From assembly GCA_002786025.1 (NCBI GenBank), contig NHNW01000002.1, positions 930,001 through 994,000 of the forward strand: a stretch of DNA of 64,000 nucleotides, in the 5' to 3' direction. A program made the translations under genes and the position numbers. The stretch's first letter is position 1. Each line of letters begins with the position of its first letter. The notes under the pieces were generated by a model that saw only the letters and a program-made list of their open reading frames with translations, did not search any database and had not been told where the DNA came from. This document shows positions 62,501-64,000 of this stretch, piece by piece. This DNA comes from Zasmidium citrigriseum (Eukaryota; Ascomycota; Dothideomycetes; Mycosphaerellales; Mycosphaerellaceae).

Positions 62501-63182
62501 AAGGATTCTACGCGTGTCAGCAGCTCTTCTGCCTGAGGCATCCAACGGTCGTTAGCGTGTTCATTTCGCTCCACGTCTGACTTCTTCGCTCTCCCAACTT
62601 CCTTTCATCAACAGCATCACCACTTCGATGAATCGTACCTCGACTTAAGACGCCCATCAAGACATTCAGCCGCTTGATGGACTCTGACATTCATTTGTGA
62701 ACTGATCCAGCTGATCATGTGCTCCAGGAGATCACGAGATTCCAGCTTCAACTCCAAGAGCGTCTTGCGACTCTTCGGAACGCCGGAATCGGATTGTTAC
62801 GGCGACGGTAGAATGAGCCAACATGGGCTACATCCACTCACATCCCCTGTATCAGGTACTCTGGCCTTCCATTCGAGGCATTACGATCCTCCTGGCGACA
62901 TGGATGGCTAGCTATGAGCTTCTCCTCAATACGCGCAAACCCCTCACGACCTGCCCTGTCTAACTCTGGGCATCGCCGAGCCTTGCTGTTTTCTTCAACA
63001 GAAATCATCGCATCGCCCGATGGCTCCAAAGTTCGATACTTGAGCCTCGCGTGTCGCAATAAACCGCAGGTGGGGAGCATCCGTTGGACCGTAGTCATCT
63101 TACTCTCGATAGTCGGCCCAGATCACGTCGTCATCTCGACGCAGGACTCAACATTCTCCCAGCAGAAGACGCCTACGCCTCC
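62501..63182. other. Intergenic
   Basis: Promoter of the flavoenzyme gene; nothing else recognised. Confidence 0.35.
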
Positions 63183-64000
63183 ATGGAGCCGACAGTCTTG
63201 ATAGTAGGTGGAGGTACCTTTGGTACTTCGATTGCCTATCACCTGGCGCAGAAATACAAGGATCCTTCGAAAGTTACTTTGGTGGATCGAGAGCCTTCAC
63301 CACCGAAGCTGGCTGCCGCTATTGATATCAACCGAGCCATACGGACCGACTATCCGAATGAGCTGTATTGCAATCTCGCCAACGAGTCGATTCATCCATG
63401 GTTCTGGAGCATCGAGCTCGGCAGTCACTTCCGCAAAGTCGGCTGGTTGTTTCTGAACGAAGAAGGGAGCGATGTTGCTGATCGGATTAACTCGACTTTC
63501 AAAGGCCGAGGCTCCAACACCGCGGAGAATGTGCCTCTTGACCAGCTTCACGAGAAGTTTGATGGAATTCTGAAGGACACGAATACCAAAGGTTTCAATG
63601 GCGCATATTTCAATCCTGAGGCAGGCTGGGTCAATGCAGCTGCCGCAACAGCGAGCTTCATGGCAGCCGCAGTCAAGCGAGGTGTGAACAGAGTGACAGC
63701 TCAAGCCACGGAACTTGTCTTGGATGCCAGCGGTGGCCGAATAAAGGGACTTCGCACCTCAGATGGCAGGAGTCTTACCGCCGACAAGGTCGTGTTGGCA
63801 ACAGGTGCATGGACTAGCAGCATTCTCTCACCAATCGAGGATGCGTTGAACATCGACGAAAAAGAAAGAATTGAACATCAAGCCAGGTGCACCGGAACCA
63901 TCTCCGCGTACTACAAGATGTCCGACGAAGAGATTGAGCGGATGACCAAGGCCAATACACCGGTGATCGTCTACGGAGGCAATGGCGAGATCTTTCCTCC
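63183..64000 (+). CDS. FAD-dependent amine oxidase, amadoriase/sarcosine-oxidase type (3' partial)
   Basis: The first 272 residues are in the window; the gene runs off the edge. The FAD-binding motif VLIVGGGTFGTSIAYHLA (about 5-22) and VTLVDREP are followed by DINRAIRTDYPNELYCNLANESIHPW, the block typical of fructosyl amino acid oxidases and sarcosine oxidases. Later, GWVNAAAATASFMAAA and DKVVLATGAWTSSILSP fit the DAO fold. Family members remove glycated or N-methyl amino groups and release hydrogen peroxide; the substrate here is undetermined. No stop is reached. Confidence 0.85.
   Translation, partial: MEPTVLIVGGGTFGTSIAYHLAQKYKDPSKVTLVDREPSPPKLAAAIDINRAIRTDYPNELYCNLANESIHPWFWSIELGSHFRKVGWLFLNEEGSDVADRINSTFKGRGSNTAENVPLDQLHEKFDGILKDTNTKGFNGAYFNPEAGWVNAAAATASFMAAAVKRGVNRVTAQATELVLDASGGRIKGLRTSDGRSLTADKVVLATGAWTSSILSPIEDALNIDEKERIEHQARCTGTISAYYKMSDEEIERMTKANTPVIVYGGNGEIFP

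Noticed and set aside
1..64000. CRISPR arrays, prokaryotic operons, tRNA or rRNA genes
   Set aside because: No regularly spaced direct repeats, no ribosome-binding-site architecture and no recognisable tRNA or rRNA sequence were seen; the sequence is fungal nuclear DNA.

Overview
This is chromosomal DNA of a filamentous ascomycete. The evidence is short GT..AG introns (47-72 nt) with CTAAC/CTGAC-like branch sites, a HET-domain gene, expanded F-box/2EXR-like and DUF6604 families, and a transposon destroyed by C-to-T change at CpA (repeat-induced point mutation, RIP). The gene content fits Dothideomycetes, perhaps Mycosphaerellales; that placement is inference. Exon joins were worked out by hand from splice signals, reading frame and paralogue comparison; no transcript data were available.

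Layout. 1-4.5 kb: a tandem pair of multi-exon membrane proteins, the first cut by the window edge. 4.6-11.5 kb: an RTA1-like lipid transporter, a 3-hydroxyacid (threonate-type) dehydrogenase with a duplicated C-terminal domain, a small two-exon gene and methylenetetrahydrofolate reductase. 12.04-15.82 kb: one Mutator-like (MULE) DNA transposon with terminal inverted repeats and an 8-bp target duplication, mutated until almost no CpA or TpG is left. 16.9-17.6 kb: a non-canonical triosephosphate isomerase homologue. 17.9-22.4 kb: a tandem array of four related genes, three with an F-box/2EXR-like motif and all with a Cys-x-Cys C-terminal module. 22.8-38.5 kb: a GH3 glycosidase, another F-box-like gene, a secreted Cys-containing protein, a small conserved protein, a ZFYVE19-like B-box protein, a HET protein, a very large disordered protein overlapping a single-TM protein in another frame, a membrane-anchored double-psi beta-barrel protein and a Kex2-type cysteine-rich secreted precursor. 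38.5-40.8 kb is gene-free. 40.8-47.8 kb: a PTC7-type PP2C phosphatase, an F-box protein, three tandem tiny proteins of one family and an NmrA-like protein. 48.8-54.3 kb: CDC73 (Paf1 complex) flanked by two DUF6604-type genes. 55.1-58.4 kb: capping protein beta and a tandem pair of proteins that each appear to carry two divergent ubiquitin-like folds. 59.6-64 kb: a secreted tyrosinase, a second NmrA-like protein and a truncated amadoriase/sarcosine-oxidase-type flavoenzyme.

Conserved housekeeping genes (MTHFR, CDC73, CAP2, PTC7) alternate with fast-evolving local duplications (membrane pair, 2EXR/CxC array, tiny-protein trio, ubiquitin-like pair). The most novel candidates are the double ubiquitin-like pair, the tiny-protein trio, the 2EXR/CxC array, the Kex2-processed cysteine-rich peptide and the overlapping reading frames at 35.6-36.0 kb. 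No tRNA, rRNA or CRISPR array was recognised.
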